NCBI GenBank assembly: GCA_029212275.1
Contig: JARGOI010000054.1
Span: 1 to 9,983 of the forward strand
Length of the DNA stretch: 9,983 nt
Direction of reading: 5' to 3'
Source: Thalassolituus sp.
GTDB taxonomy: Bacteria; Pseudomonadota; Gammaproteobacteria; Pseudomonadales; Oceanobacteraceae
The notes under the pieces are model-generated. The model was not told where the DNA came from and ran no database searches. It saw only the letters and a list, made by a program, of their open reading frames with translations. Shown piece after piece: positions 1 to 6,538 of this stretch; the first letter of the stretch is position 1, and the number at the start of each line of letters is the position of its first letter. Made by a program: the position numbers and the translations under genes.

Positions 1-191
1 AATAATTCTGAAGAAAAATGCTGCGCATCCCCAGCCGAACCACCATTACCGCAGGATAAAATCTTACCGCCGTTGACCAAACACTCTACCATTACCTGAG
101 CGGCATGCTCGATGTAGGGGGGTAATGTTTCTGCTGAATGGGCTTTGGTTTCGATACTGGCACCAAAATGGCCAATGATGCGATCTTGCAT
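1..191 (-). CDS. diaA: DiaA/GmhA-type SIS-domain protein, N-terminal fragment
   Basis: The first 63 codons are present; the 3' end is cut by the window edge. The translation opens MQDRIIGHFGASIETK and later reads GGKILSCGNGGSAGDAQHF, the sugar-isomerase (SIS) phosphosugar-binding loop. This family includes DiaA, which binds DnaA and promotes timely replication initiation in E. coli, and GmhA, the sedoheptulose-7-phosphate isomerase of LPS heptose synthesis. The N-terminus resembles DiaA and the pseudomonad proteins annotated as phosphoheptose isomerase. Its place after lpoA and yraN on the same strand is the usual position of diaA. The GNGGSAGDAQHF loop is closer to the pseudomonad type than to E. 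coli DiaA (GNGTSA), so isomerase activity cannot be excluded. A 149-bp gap separates it from yraN, so it may have its own promoter; a TATGAT hexamer lies in that gap but no convincing -35 goes with it. Confidence 0.88.
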   Translation of the reverse strand, partial: MQDRIIGHFGASIETKAHSAETLPPYIEHAAQVMVECLVNGGKILSCGNGGSAGDAQHFSSEL

Positions 192-340
192 AGTGACATT
201 CTCAAACGTACAAAGGCACATCATAAAGAAAAAACACTTAAAAACCTATCAGTGAAGCATTTTCTCAGAGAAAGTAAGACGCAATACCTTTGGCTTTAAA
301 GAGAACGATGGAAAGGATTTTTGTGCAGATTAACGCAGGA

Positions 341-706
341 TTAGAAGGCGTTTTTTATCCATTCGAATACCACCGGTTCACCGCAACCAGACATCACGTC
401 GAAGCGACAATCTGGTTCTGCAGCACCAAACTTAAGCGCCAAATAATGTTGAGCTGCCAACTTAAGCCGCCGTTGTTTTTTGGCTGTCACCGACGCAGCG
501 CCAGAACCATAATTGGAGTTATTGCGGTAACGAACTTCAATAAATATTAACGTGTTTTGATCACGCATAATCAGATCAATTTCACCCATTTTCACGGTGT
601 AATTGCATTCGACCAGCGTGAGACCTTGGCGGCGTAAGAATTTTTCTGCCTCACGTTCGATGGCATTGCCGCGAGCACGAGTATGACGAGCACCAAATAA
701 ATTCAT
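341..706 (-). CDS. yraN: YraN family protein (UPF0102), nuclease-like fold
   Basis: This 121-residue protein belongs to the UPF0102/YraN family, which has a restriction-endonuclease-like fold and no settled function. Visible family marks are the N-terminal GNAIEREAEKFLRRQGL helix, the GEIDLIMRD motif (acidic residues matching the D/E of nuclease active sites), IFIEVRYR with the E-x-R core, and the basic segment TAKKQRRLKLAAQHYL. Length is normal for the family. The frame is open to an upstream ATG at 721, but I choose the ATG at 706 because GGAGG at 719-715 lies 8 bases before it and homologues begin about here. The gene starts 29 bp after the lpoA stop, so the two are probably cotranscribed. 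YraN often neighbours lpoA and diaA in gammaproteobacteria, but that context does not reveal a function. Confidence 0.93.
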   Translation of the reverse strand: MNLFGARHTRARGNAIEREAEKFLRRQGLTLVECNYTVKMGEIDLIMRDQNTLIFIEVRYRNNSNYGSGAASVTAKKQRRLKLAAQHYLALKFGAAEPDCRFDVMSGCGEPVVFEWIKNAF

Positions 707-735
707 TGTCTTGCCCTCCATGGCAGTCGTATTTT

Positions 736-2622
736 TTACTGTGGTGTTTCTTTATATCTCAGAGATGTCGTTTCCGGTGATTCAGTCTCGATTACTTCCG
801 GTATTACCTCGTTAAGCGTACCAGTCTGGGTTTTAAATGGAGAATCTTCGCTCAATGATTCCCTTAAAACAGGCACGCCTTTTTGGAATACTGCGCATTC
901 GGTACGTCGATGAACAATGCCTCTGTTGTTTACAGTCAATACACCGGTTTCGCCATAAATTTGCGCGTTATCGAGTACAGTAAATTGTCCCATACGCATG
1001 ACCAATTTGAAGGCATCCACCCCCATGGCATACAAGCGCGTGAAGCTGGCTTGATTTTCAGGTATCGACGCTTCGATGTTTGTTTTCAAATCGGATTCAT
1101 GCAATACCCAAGGTGCGTCGCAGAACAGAATACCGTTTAAATCATAATCCTTACCTGGACTGGGTTGGCCTGCGTATACTTGCGACGTAGAGTAAACAGG
1201 TAATTCACCCGCCAAATTATAAGCCAAGGTCGGCTTTATTTGCCGTGCTTGTGGCGGCAGAGATACTAAAAATAACCATTCCGAACCGTCAGGATTAAGC
1301 AGTAAGTGATCGTCTGTTTTGCCTTGAATACCCAACAAGGTACGGACGTCTGGATTATAATCACGGGCACGTTGGTAATAGTGAATCTTGCTTATTTCTC
1401 CACCCATCGATAACCACTTATCTTCAAAGGCGTTCACCACTCGGTGTCCCCAATCGCCATCTGGAGCCATGACCATGGCATTTCTGCGGCCGTCTAACCA
1501 CGCTTGTTCGGCTACTTGTTCGGCTTCGTCTTCTGCAGATAAACCAAACTGAAATAAGTTGCTGGGTTTATTAGGATTAATCGTGTCGGAATAATTTAAT
1601 GCCAAGGTTGGTAGTGGCAAGGTCGTGCGATTTTCTAAAGTAACGACGTCTGATTTAGTGATGGGTCCAACTAACCACTCGCTGTTATGAGACTGTGCCT
1701 GCAAATAAGCATCGTCCATTGAGGGAACGGTTTGGCTATCTAAAAAACTAACAGCAGGGACTGGATAACCTTTGCTGTGTGCATCGTAATAAGCGGCCAT
1801 AAAACCATCTCGGATGGCTTGCCCTGTGCGTTCTAAGCGACCTGATAAAGGTAATAGCAAGGTAATATTTTTTGGACGATTGGCCACGGCTTGCTGTAAC
1901 ACAGCCAACGAATCGGGTAGGTCTAGGGCTGCAGGATGATAAGGATTTGCCTGACGCCACTGTTCGATAGCAGCTATTTGTTCGTCGAGAGTTAATTCAT
2001 TATTACGGCTTATCGCTGCTAAGCGCAGCCAAGCACCAAAGCGTGTGGCGGGTGTTTTGGAGGACGCAGTGCGCAAAGACTCTTCTGATAAAAGACTTAA
2101 ATCGCTCCACAACATCTCGTAGTTGTCCTGATTATCTTTGCCAGTCAAAGTCTCTGAAATGAAATCACGTTCGCGAGCAGCGTTAAGATAACGACGTTGC
2201 AGTTCTAAAACACGAATGCTCAATAATTTGCTGCGCAGCTTTTGTCCTTGGGTAACTCCGGACGGTACTCTATTAAAATCACGTAAATGATCTTCCGCAC
2301 TGATGGCGTCAAGTGTTTCGATTGACACATTGGCCGATAACAAATGAAATTCAGCTAAGTCGTAACCGGATAACTTGGATGGCGACATTTGTTGCAATTG
2401 CGCGTTAGCATTGCCAAACTCACCGGCATCCAGCTGGCTACGAGCCGCCCGCAAAAAGGACGTTTGCGGAGTTGAGGTCCACTGGCCACTGTTTTTAGAT
2501 GTATTGTCCAGCGGCGCACACGCAGTTAAGCCTAACAGACACATCACAGTGATTCGGCTTAATGCAGTATTTGAAAGAAAATGATTTAAGTAAAAGCGAC
2601 CAAAATTACGCGTCCGACGCAT
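736..2622 (-). CDS. lpoA: LpoA, outer-membrane lipoprotein activator of PBP1A
   Basis: LpoA is an outer-membrane lipoprotein that reaches through the periplasm to stimulate the peptidoglycan synthase PBP1A; this role is known from E. coli and inferred here. From the chosen ATG the product has 628 residues, slightly shorter than E. coli LpoA. A signal peptide ends in the lipobox LTAC, with the acylated Cys at about residue 35. A helical, TPR-like N-terminal half (about residues 55-245) is followed by a type I periplasmic-binding-like domain that opens NITLLLPLSGRLERTGQA. Further LpoA marks are VYSTSQVYAGQPSP, DLNGILFCDAPWVL, GVDAFKLVMRM and GETGVLTVNNRGIVHRR. The frame is open to an ATG at 2655, but ATG 2622 has a GAGGT-type ribosome-binding site about 10 bases upstream and avoids overlap with rsmI. 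The n-region before the hydrophobic core is unusually long for a lipoprotein. Confidence 0.94.
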   Translation of the reverse strand: MRRTRNFGRFYLNHFLSNTALSRITVMCLLGLTACAPLDNTSKNSGQWTSTPQTSFLRAARSQLDAGEFGNANAQLQQMSPSKLSGYDLAEFHLLSANVSIETLDAISAEDHLRDFNRVPSGVTQGQKLRSKLLSIRVLELQRRYLNAARERDFISETLTGKDNQDNYEMLWSDLSLLSEESLRTASSKTPATRFGAWLRLAAISRNNELTLDEQIAAIEQWRQANPYHPAALDLPDSLAVLQQAVANRPKNITLLLPLSGRLERTGQAIRDGFMAAYYDAHSKGYPVPAVSFLDSQTVPSMDDAYLQAQSHNSEWLVGPITKSDVVTLENRTTLPLPTLALNYSDTINPNKPSNLFQFGLSAEDEAEQVAEQAWLDGRRNAMVMAPDGDWGHRVVNAFEDKWLSMGGEISKIHYYQRARDYNPDVRTLLGIQGKTDDHLLLNPDGSEWLFLVSLPPQARQIKPTLAYNLAGELPVYSTSQVYAGQPSPGKDYDLNGILFCDAPWVLHESDLKTNIEASIPENQASFTRLYAMGVDAFKLVMRMGQFTVLDNAQIYGETGVLTVNNRGIVHRRTECAVFQKGVPVLRESLSEDSPFKTQTGTLNEVIPEVIETESPETTSLRYKETPQ

Positions 2623-2632
2623 CGATGACCCA

Positions 2633-2641
2633 ACCTCAGGT
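2633..2641. promoter_or_regulatory. Shared palindrome holding ribosome-binding sites of lpoA and rsmI
   Basis: ACCTCAGGT is symmetric about its central base. On the plus strand AGGTGA (2638-2643) lies 10 bases before the rsmI ATG at 2654; on the minus strand TGAGGT lies about 10 bases before the lpoA ATG at 2622. Each gene therefore has a candidate Shine-Dalgarno site on one arm. The promoters must lie within or beyond the opposite gene's first codons. I did not find strong -35/-10 pairs. Confidence 0.4.
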
Positions 2642-2653
2642 GAATAGTCCTGC

Positions 2654-3538
2654 ATGAACCTTGTTCCAAATGCTCAAGCAAATATGGCATCAAATAATCA
2701 GGGCGGCGTGCTGTACGTCGTCGCCACTCCCATCGGTAATTTGGGAGACCTCAGTGAGCGCGCCATACAAGTGCTTCACCAAGCCGATATCGTAGCCTGC
2801 GAGGATACCAGACATACGCACAGATTGCTCCAGCATCTGGGCCTTCGAAAAGTCACATTGTCAGTGCATGACCACAACGAACGCGACCGCATTGAACAAA
2901 TCGCCAAGCATCTGAGCGAAGGTCGCAACATAGCCTTGGTATCCGATGCTGGCACTCCCTTGATTTCCGACCCGGGCTATCCGCTGGTCAATGCCTTACG
3001 AGCGATGGGGCACAACGTCGTGCCGATTCCAGGACCCAGTGCATTAATTACTGCCTTATCCGCAGCAGGTTTACCTACAGATCGTTTTTTGTTCGAAGGT
3101 TTTCTGCCGCACAAAAGCAGTGGCCGGCGTGAACGTTTAGAACCATTGATCAACGAAACCGCGACACTGGTGTTTTACGAATCCAAACATCGAATACTCG
3201 ACACTCTACAGCTCATGGTCGACGCCTTTGGCAGTGAGCGTGAAGCCTGTGTGGCCCGTGAACTAACCAAGACCTTCGAGACCTATTATCACGGTACGTT
3301 GCAAAGCATCCTGCAACAGCTCAACGTCGATAACGATCAAACTAAAGGCGAGTTTGTCGTTATGGTGGCCGGTAACCCCAACCCCGTCACTGGCAGCAGC
3401 TACGACACCGAGAAATTATTTAAACTTCTACTCGTCGAGCTCCCCCCGAAAAAAGCAGCGGCTGTCATTGCCGAATTGACCGGTGAAAACAAAAAAGAAC
3501 TGTATCAAAAAGCCCTAGAAATGCAGGGCAAAGTCTAA
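2654..3538 (+). CDS. rsmI: 16S rRNA (cytidine(1402)-2'-O)-methyltransferase RsmI
   Basis: RsmI transfers a methyl group from S-adenosylmethionine to the 2'-O of C1402 in the decoding centre of 16S rRNA, alongside the RsmH base methylation, and tunes start-codon selection and fidelity. The protein (294 residues from this start) is a tetrapyrrole-methylase-fold (SPOUT-unrelated) enzyme. Family motifs in order are ATPIGNLGD (24-32), EDTRHT (50-55), HDHNE (72-76), SDAGTPLISDPG (97-108), PGPSA (126-130) and GLPTDRFLFEGFLPHK (139-154), then LTKTFET and KGEFVVMV. The C-terminal ELPPKKAAAVIAELTG segment is also typical. An alternative ATG at 2684 would give 284 residues, nearer the E. coli length (286), but it lacks a ribosome-binding site; AGGTGA precedes the ATG at 2654. 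The gene diverges from lpoA, the usual arrangement. Only a weak inverted repeat (AGATTA/TAATCT at 3547-3561) follows the stop, then REP repeats begin. Confidence 0.96.
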   Translation: MNLVPNAQANMASNNQGGVLYVVATPIGNLGDLSERAIQVLHQADIVACEDTRHTHRLLQHLGLRKVTLSVHDHNERDRIEQIAKHLSEGRNIALVSDAGTPLISDPGYPLVNALRAMGHNVVPIPGPSALITALSAAGLPTDRFLFEGFLPHKSSGRRERLEPLINETATLVFYESKHRILDTLQLMVDAFGSEREACVARELTKTFETYYHGTLQSILQQLNVDNDQTKGEFVVMVAGNPNPVTGSSYDTEKLFKLLLVELPPKKAAAVIAELTGENKKELYQKALEMQGKV

Positions 3539-3563
3539 ACCTGGGGAGATTAGAATAATCTTA

Positions 3564-4051
3564 AAAGCAGGCGTACTGGGAGCGCTGGCGTCCCGCCGGC
3601 AAAGCGTCGCAAACATTAGCGGTGTCACTCGCCTTGGCGATAAGCCTTAAAACATTAAAACCTAAAAAGCAGGCGAGACGCCTGCGCTCCCAGAGGTACA
3701 AATTATCGAAGCCGTACTTTGTCTGAACGATCCCCGGGAGCGCTGGCGTCCCGCCGGCAAAGCGTCGCAAAAATTAGCGGTGTCGTTCGCCTTGGCGATA
3801 AGCCTTATAAGTCTAAAAGCAGGTTTGCTGGGAGCGCTGGCGTCCCGCCGGCAAAGCGTTGCAAACATTAGCGGTGTATTTCGCCTTGGCGATAAGCCTT
3901 ATAAGTCTAAAAGCAGGTTTGCTGGGAGCGCTGGCGTCCCGCCGGCAAAGAGTCGCATAAATTAGCGGTGTCGCTCGCCTTGGAGATAACTCTTTAAGGG
4001 AGGCTATGAACCTTAGAAGCCTAAAAGCAGGCTAGACGCCTGCGCACCCAG
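3564..4051. repeat. REP/BIME-like repeat cluster 1, between rsmI and the RAYT gene
   Basis: Two related REP units alternate in orientation. The forward unit has the hairpin GCAGGCGAGACGCCTGC (7-bp stem, AGA loop) followed by GCTCCCAG. The reverse unit is its inverted relative, GGGAGCGCTGG then CGTCCCGCCGGC. Reverse units are at 3576-3600, 3734-3758, 3828-3852 and 3922-3946; forward units are at 3669-3693 and a diverged one at 4027-4051 (GCAGGCTAGACGCC then TGCGCACCCAG). Half forward units (AAAAGCAGG) abut the reverse units at about 3564, 3815 and 3909. The cluster fills the whole gap between rsmI and the RAYT gene apart from about 45 bp. Stable hairpins could halt transcription or protect mRNA ends, but no such role is shown here. 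Confidence 0.93.
3734..4021. repeat. 94-bp tandem repeat inside cluster 1
   Basis: The reverse REP units at 3734, 3828 and 3922 are spaced by exactly 94 bp. Each carries the same following spacer: GTCGCAAA-like sequence, ATTAGCGGTGT, then TCGCCTTGGCGA, ATAAGCCTTATAAGTC, and a truncated forward unit AAAAGCAGGTTTG that runs straight into the next reverse unit. The first two copies are nearly identical; the third decays (TCGCCTTGGAGA at 3975-3986). This indicates recent local amplification, probably by slippage or unequal recombination. Confidence 0.85.
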
Positions 4052-4094
4052 AAACCCGAAGATACTACTTAGATTCGTAAGAACTTCCATAAAG

Positions 4095-4646
4095 CTAATC
4101 TTCAGCTTTAACAACCAATCCCGCCTTCACTGGATTATCTTCAATGTATCTTATAGCTGCTTCATAGTGCCTTTGATCACGAATGTGTCTATCCCAATAT
4201 TCGCGTTGCCATATTGGAAAAGTAAGTGTCTCCGATCGAGATTTTGCATATCTTGAAATCGCATGCGCAGTATAAGACTTCCAGCTATGAACAATCTTAT
4301 AAAGTGTTTCCCCTTCAAACACTTCGATCAAAACATGAACATGGTTGGGCATCACTGTAAAAGCGATCAAATTGTATCTATCTTGGTGAAATTTCTTAAA
4401 AGCGTTCGCTACGAGAGTTGCAATCTCAGGCTCCGCTAGCCAACAACGGCCATAACCCCTGTCCATAGCATCCTCAATTCGTTGACGCTGTTTAGCTTTA
4501 TTCTTAGTCTCATTCTTGATTTTGATGAAATAATTTTGAGGTAGAGAATCGGCAAGACGAAAGGTAATCATTTGAAAATTAGCCCCTTCGATATGGGGTA
4601 AATAACCGCGAAAGTGCGTAGTTTCTGGATTAATAGAGTGCGGCAT
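4095..4646 (-). CDS. REP-associated tyrosine transposase (RAYT, Y1_Tnp family)
   Basis: This 183-residue protein belongs to the HUH-type Y1 transposases related to IS200/IS605 TnpA. RAYTs are thought to cut and join single-stranded REP hairpins and so spread them. The metal-binding HUH motif is seen in VMPNHVHVLI (H102, H104). The catalytic tyrosine is most likely Y167 in RYIEDNPVKAGL, matching Y115 in the YIYINP stretch of the E. coli TnpA_REP. The N-terminal RGYLPHIEGANFQMITFRLADSLP-type segment (residues 13-36) and YWDRHIRD (150-157) are also typical. All key residues are present and the frame is unbroken, so the gene may be active. AAGGAGG lies 4 bases before the ATG. The gene has REP clusters on both sides, the usual sign of a RAYT with its own REP family. 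There are no insertion-sequence ends of the ordinary inverted-repeat type. Confidence 0.93.
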   Translation of the reverse strand: MPHSINPETTHFRGYLPHIEGANFQMITFRLADSLPQNYFIKIKNETKNKAKQRQRIEDAMDRGYGRCWLAEPEIATLVANAFKKFHQDRYNLIAFTVMPNHVHVLIEVFEGETLYKIVHSWKSYTAHAISRYAKSRSETLTFPIWQREYWDRHIRDQRHYEAAIRYIEDNPVKAGLVVKAED

Positions 4647-4696
4647 AGCTCCTCCTTGAGCTTAGGGACACCTCAATAATTGCATAATAGTCAAAA

Positions 4697-4921
4697 GCAG
4701 GCGAGACGCCTGCGCTCCCAGCGGTGCAAATTATCGAAGCCGTACTTTGTCTTTACGATCTCCGGGAGCGCCGGCGTCCCGCCGGCAAAGAGTCGCAAAT
4801 ATTAGCGGTGTTATTCGCCTTGGCGATAAGCCTTAAAGCTTAAAACCTTAAAAAGCAGGCGAGACGCCTGCGCCCCCAGAGGTGCAAGTTAAATAAGCCG
4901 CACTTTGCTCCCAGAATTTCC
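4697..4921. repeat. REP/BIME-like repeat cluster 2, between RAYT and hemH
   Basis: A forward unit (4697-4721), a reverse unit (4762-4786, perfect stem GCCGGCG/CGCCGGC) and a forward unit (4855-4879) alternate. They are separated by a 40-bp spacer (GGTGCAAATTATCGAAGCCG and on) and a 68-bp spacer that contains TCGCCTTGGCGA at 4815-4826. The 40-bp spacer nearly repeats the one after the forward unit in cluster 1 (3694-3733). After the last forward unit the first type of spacer begins again (AGGTGCAAGTTA) but no reverse unit follows, because the hemH coding end is reached at 4938. No separate terminator for hemH is visible, so these hairpins lie where its transcript would end or pass on towards the RAYT gene. 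Confidence 0.92.
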
Positions 4922-4937
4922 CTCCTCAAAACAACGA

Positions 4938-5927
4938 TCAGCTCCAGCCTTGGCTGTTGTCTCTCACTAAGGTTGCTAATAACTCAATATGATCAGCACG
5001 ATCATTTAAACAAGGAATGTAGTGATATTCTTTGCCTCCAGCTTCCATAAAAGTCTCGCGGTTTTCCATTTCCAGTTCTTCCAACGTCTCCAAGCAATCA
5101 ACCGCAAACGCTGGGCTGATAATATCGACTCGGCCTACGCCACTTTTGCCCCAGTCTTCTAGCGTATGGTCGGTATAAGGTTTCACCCATTCTTCACGAC
5201 CAAAGCGTGATTGAAAGCTACATATCCATTGATCTTCACGCAGTTCTAACGCTTTAGCTAATGCCGCTGCGGTCGCTCGACATTGTGTTGGGTAGGGGTC
5301 GCCTCTCTTTTCATAACGTTCGGGAATGCCATGAAACGACATCATTAAACGATCGCCACGGCCATGTTCCGCCCAATGCTCGTTTACCGAGTTCGCCAGC
5401 GCCTTGATATACAAAGGATGCACATGATAATCAGTAATCCAGCGCGAAGCTGGTACGTGTGGGCAGGGTCCAAGAGCATTGGCGTAACGATCATGCACCG
5501 CCGCTGTCGTAGACGATGAGTTCTGCGGATACATTGGCAAAATAACCAAACGCTCGGCACCGCTTTCGCGCAGCTCTTTTCCGGCACTTTCCATACTCGG
5601 TGTGCCATAGGTCATCGCTAATACAACTGGAATGTCGACCCCCAAATCGGTGGCTAACTTTGCTTTTAAGGCGTGTTGTTGCTTACGCGACATACTTAAT
5701 AACGGCGAACCATCGTCTTGCCAGACACTGGCGTAGGCCTTAGCTACGCGGCTGGGGCGGAAACGTAAGATGATGCCATTTAAAATAATCCACCAAAGCC
5801 AGCGGGGTAAATCCACCACACGTTTGTCACCTAAAAATTCTTTTAAATAGGCTCTAACAGCTTTTGGGGTGGGGGCGTCGGGGGTGCCTAGATTGACCAA
5901 TAACACACCAAAGGGTGGCTTATTCAC
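4938..5927 (-). CDS. hemH: Ferrochelatase (protoporphyrin ferro-lyase)
   Basis: Ferrochelatase inserts Fe2+ into protoporphyrin IX to give protoheme, the final step of the protoporphyrin-dependent heme pathway, at the cytoplasmic face of the inner membrane. The 329-residue length is normal for bacteria. Diagnostic motifs are GVLLVNLGTPDAP (7-19), VRAYLKEFLGDKRVVDLPR (24-42), GSPLL (73-77), LPMYPQNSSSTTAAVHD (130-146), the catalytic-His segment MMSFHGIPERY (H199), SFQSRFGREEWVKPYT (237-252) and the Glu-bearing FAVDCLETLEEL (274-285). The start codon is GTG at 5927-5925, with GGAG 6 bases upstream; no in-frame ATG is nearby. Upstream, a strong terminator at 6011-6034 isolates it from the small exported protein gene, so it must have its own promoter in the intervening 83 bp, though none stands out. 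Its 3' side runs into REP repeats. Confidence 0.97.
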   Translation of the reverse strand: MNKPPFGVLLVNLGTPDAPTPKAVRAYLKEFLGDKRVVDLPRWLWWIILNGIILRFRPSRVAKAYASVWQDDGSPLLSMSRKQQHALKAKLATDLGVDIPVVLAMTYGTPSMESAGKELRESGAERLVILPMYPQNSSSTTAAVHDRYANALGPCPHVPASRWITDYHVHPLYIKALANSVNEHWAEHGRGDRLMMSFHGIPERYEKRGDPYPTQCRATAAALAKALELREDQWICSFQSRFGREEWVKPYTDHTLEDWGKSGVGRVDIISPAFAVDCLETLEELEMENRETFMEAGGKEYHYIPCLNDRADHIELLATLVRDNSQGWS

Positions 5928-6010
5928 AGCGAGCTCCTAGCAATCTCAAAATTGGTTGTATGAGTTTTGTAGAAGTTTACCCGAAAGGTCTATCTCAGGC
6001 GAGCATGCAT

Positions 6011-6034
6011 AAAAAAGCCCCCAAGAAGGGGGCT
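6011..6034 (-). terminator. Rho-independent terminator of the 68-residue exported peptide gene
   Basis: On the minus strand AGCCCCC, a TTCTT loop and GGGGGCT form a perfect 7-bp GC-rich stem followed by TTTTTT. It begins about 20 bases after the stop codon at 6054 and lies 84 bp before the hemH start, separating the two transcripts. Confidence 0.93.
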
Positions 6035-6053
6035 CAAAGATACTTAATAAAAC

Positions 6054-6260
6054 TTAAGCAATTCCGAAGAATGCTTTCCATTTTAGTACAGCTGCTTTCA
6101 ATTCTTCTAATACTTCGACGGCATCAGTGTCACCCTCAGCTTCTTCATGATCAATCCACTTATCGAGCACTGGTGTTGAAGGGCTAATGTGTGAAAAAGT
6201 TGCATTCGCTAAAGACGGCATTAAGAAAGCCATAGCAAGTACTGCGATTAATTTTTTCAT
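6054..6260 (-). CDS. Small exported protein of unknown function (68 residues)
   Basis: The N-terminus MKKLIAVLAMAFLMPSLANA is a clear Sec signal peptide: two lysines, a hydrophobic core and an ANA cleavage site near residue 20. The predicted mature part has about 48 residues, starting TFSHISPSTPVLDKW, with an acidic middle (DHEEAEGDTD) and an amphipathic C-terminal helix around VEVLEELKAAVLKWKAFF. There is no cysteine and no lipobox, so it is probably periplasmic or secreted. GGAG lies about 8 bases before the ATG, a TATAAT box lies further upstream, and a strong terminator follows, so it is probably a monocistronic, expressed gene. I do not recognise the family. The amphipathic helix would allow binding to a partner or to membranes, but that is only a guess. 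Confidence 0.82.
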   Translation of the reverse strand: MKKLIAVLAMAFLMPSLANATFSHISPSTPVLDKWIDHEEAEGDTDAVEVLEELKAAVLKWKAFFGIA

Positions 6261-6306
6261 ATCGATCTCCTTTAATGAACTTTACAAAACTGCATAGAAC
6301 AAATTC

Positions 6307-6334
6307 ATTATAGGGTTATCGACTTTCAATACAA
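6307..6334 (-). promoter_or_regulatory. Candidate sigma-70 promoter for the 68-residue exported peptide
   Basis: On the minus strand a perfect TATAAT (6312-6307) lies 16 bases after TTGTAT (6334-6329), a poor but acceptable -35. Transcription would start near 6300, giving a leader of about 40 bases that contains the GGAG ribosome-binding site. The surrounding DNA is AT-rich. Confidence 0.6.
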
Positions 6335-6472
6335 TATAAAATGTGTCGTTTTGTAACAAATTGTTATCTTTGCGCTATTTGGTGACAGGTTAGTCATTAA
6401 TAACTTTTCATAACGAATAGTGATAGCACGCAAAAGAAGTGACTCCCCCAAGTTTTTTACCAGATTATTTTT

Positions 6473-6538
6473 GAGTTATAGAGTACTAGGTCTTTAGTTA
6501 TAGAGTATTAGGTCTTGAGTTATGGGGTATCAGGGCTA
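6473..6538. repeat. 22-bp direct tandem repeat, three copies
   Basis: Copies at 6473-6494, 6495-6516 and 6517-6538 share the pattern GAGTTATAGAGTAYTAGGTC. The first two differ at two positions; the third is more diverged (GAGTTATGGGGTATCAGGGC). The third copy contains the stop codon (6522-6520) and last codons of the exported alanine-rich protein, so the repeat probably arose by duplicating the end of that gene outward. The rest of the gap (6261-6472) shows only the promoter described above and AT-rich sequence. Confidence 0.85.

Noticed and set aside
290..550. Plus-strand frame of 86 residues opposite yraN
   Set aside because: It lies antisense to a well-supported yraN and shows no family features or ribosome-binding site.
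3547..3561. Terminator for rsmI from AGATTA-GAA-TAATCT
   Set aside because: The stem is short and AT-rich and is followed by TAAAAG with no T-run, so it is too weak to call.
3561..3965. Open frames on both strands within cluster 1 (61-69 residues)
   Set aside because: They are translations of the REP units (recurring residues such as LPAGRQRS and SAGVSPAF) with no ribosome-binding sites; the repeats explain them.
3564..4051. CRISPR array
   Set aside because: The repeats are palindromic units in both orientations with conserved spacers; CRISPR repeats face one way and have unique spacers, and no cas genes are near.
5915..6187. Plus-strand frame of 90 residues across the hemH start and the small exported gene
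   Set aside because: It reads through a rho-independent terminator hairpin and the antisense of two better-supported genes.
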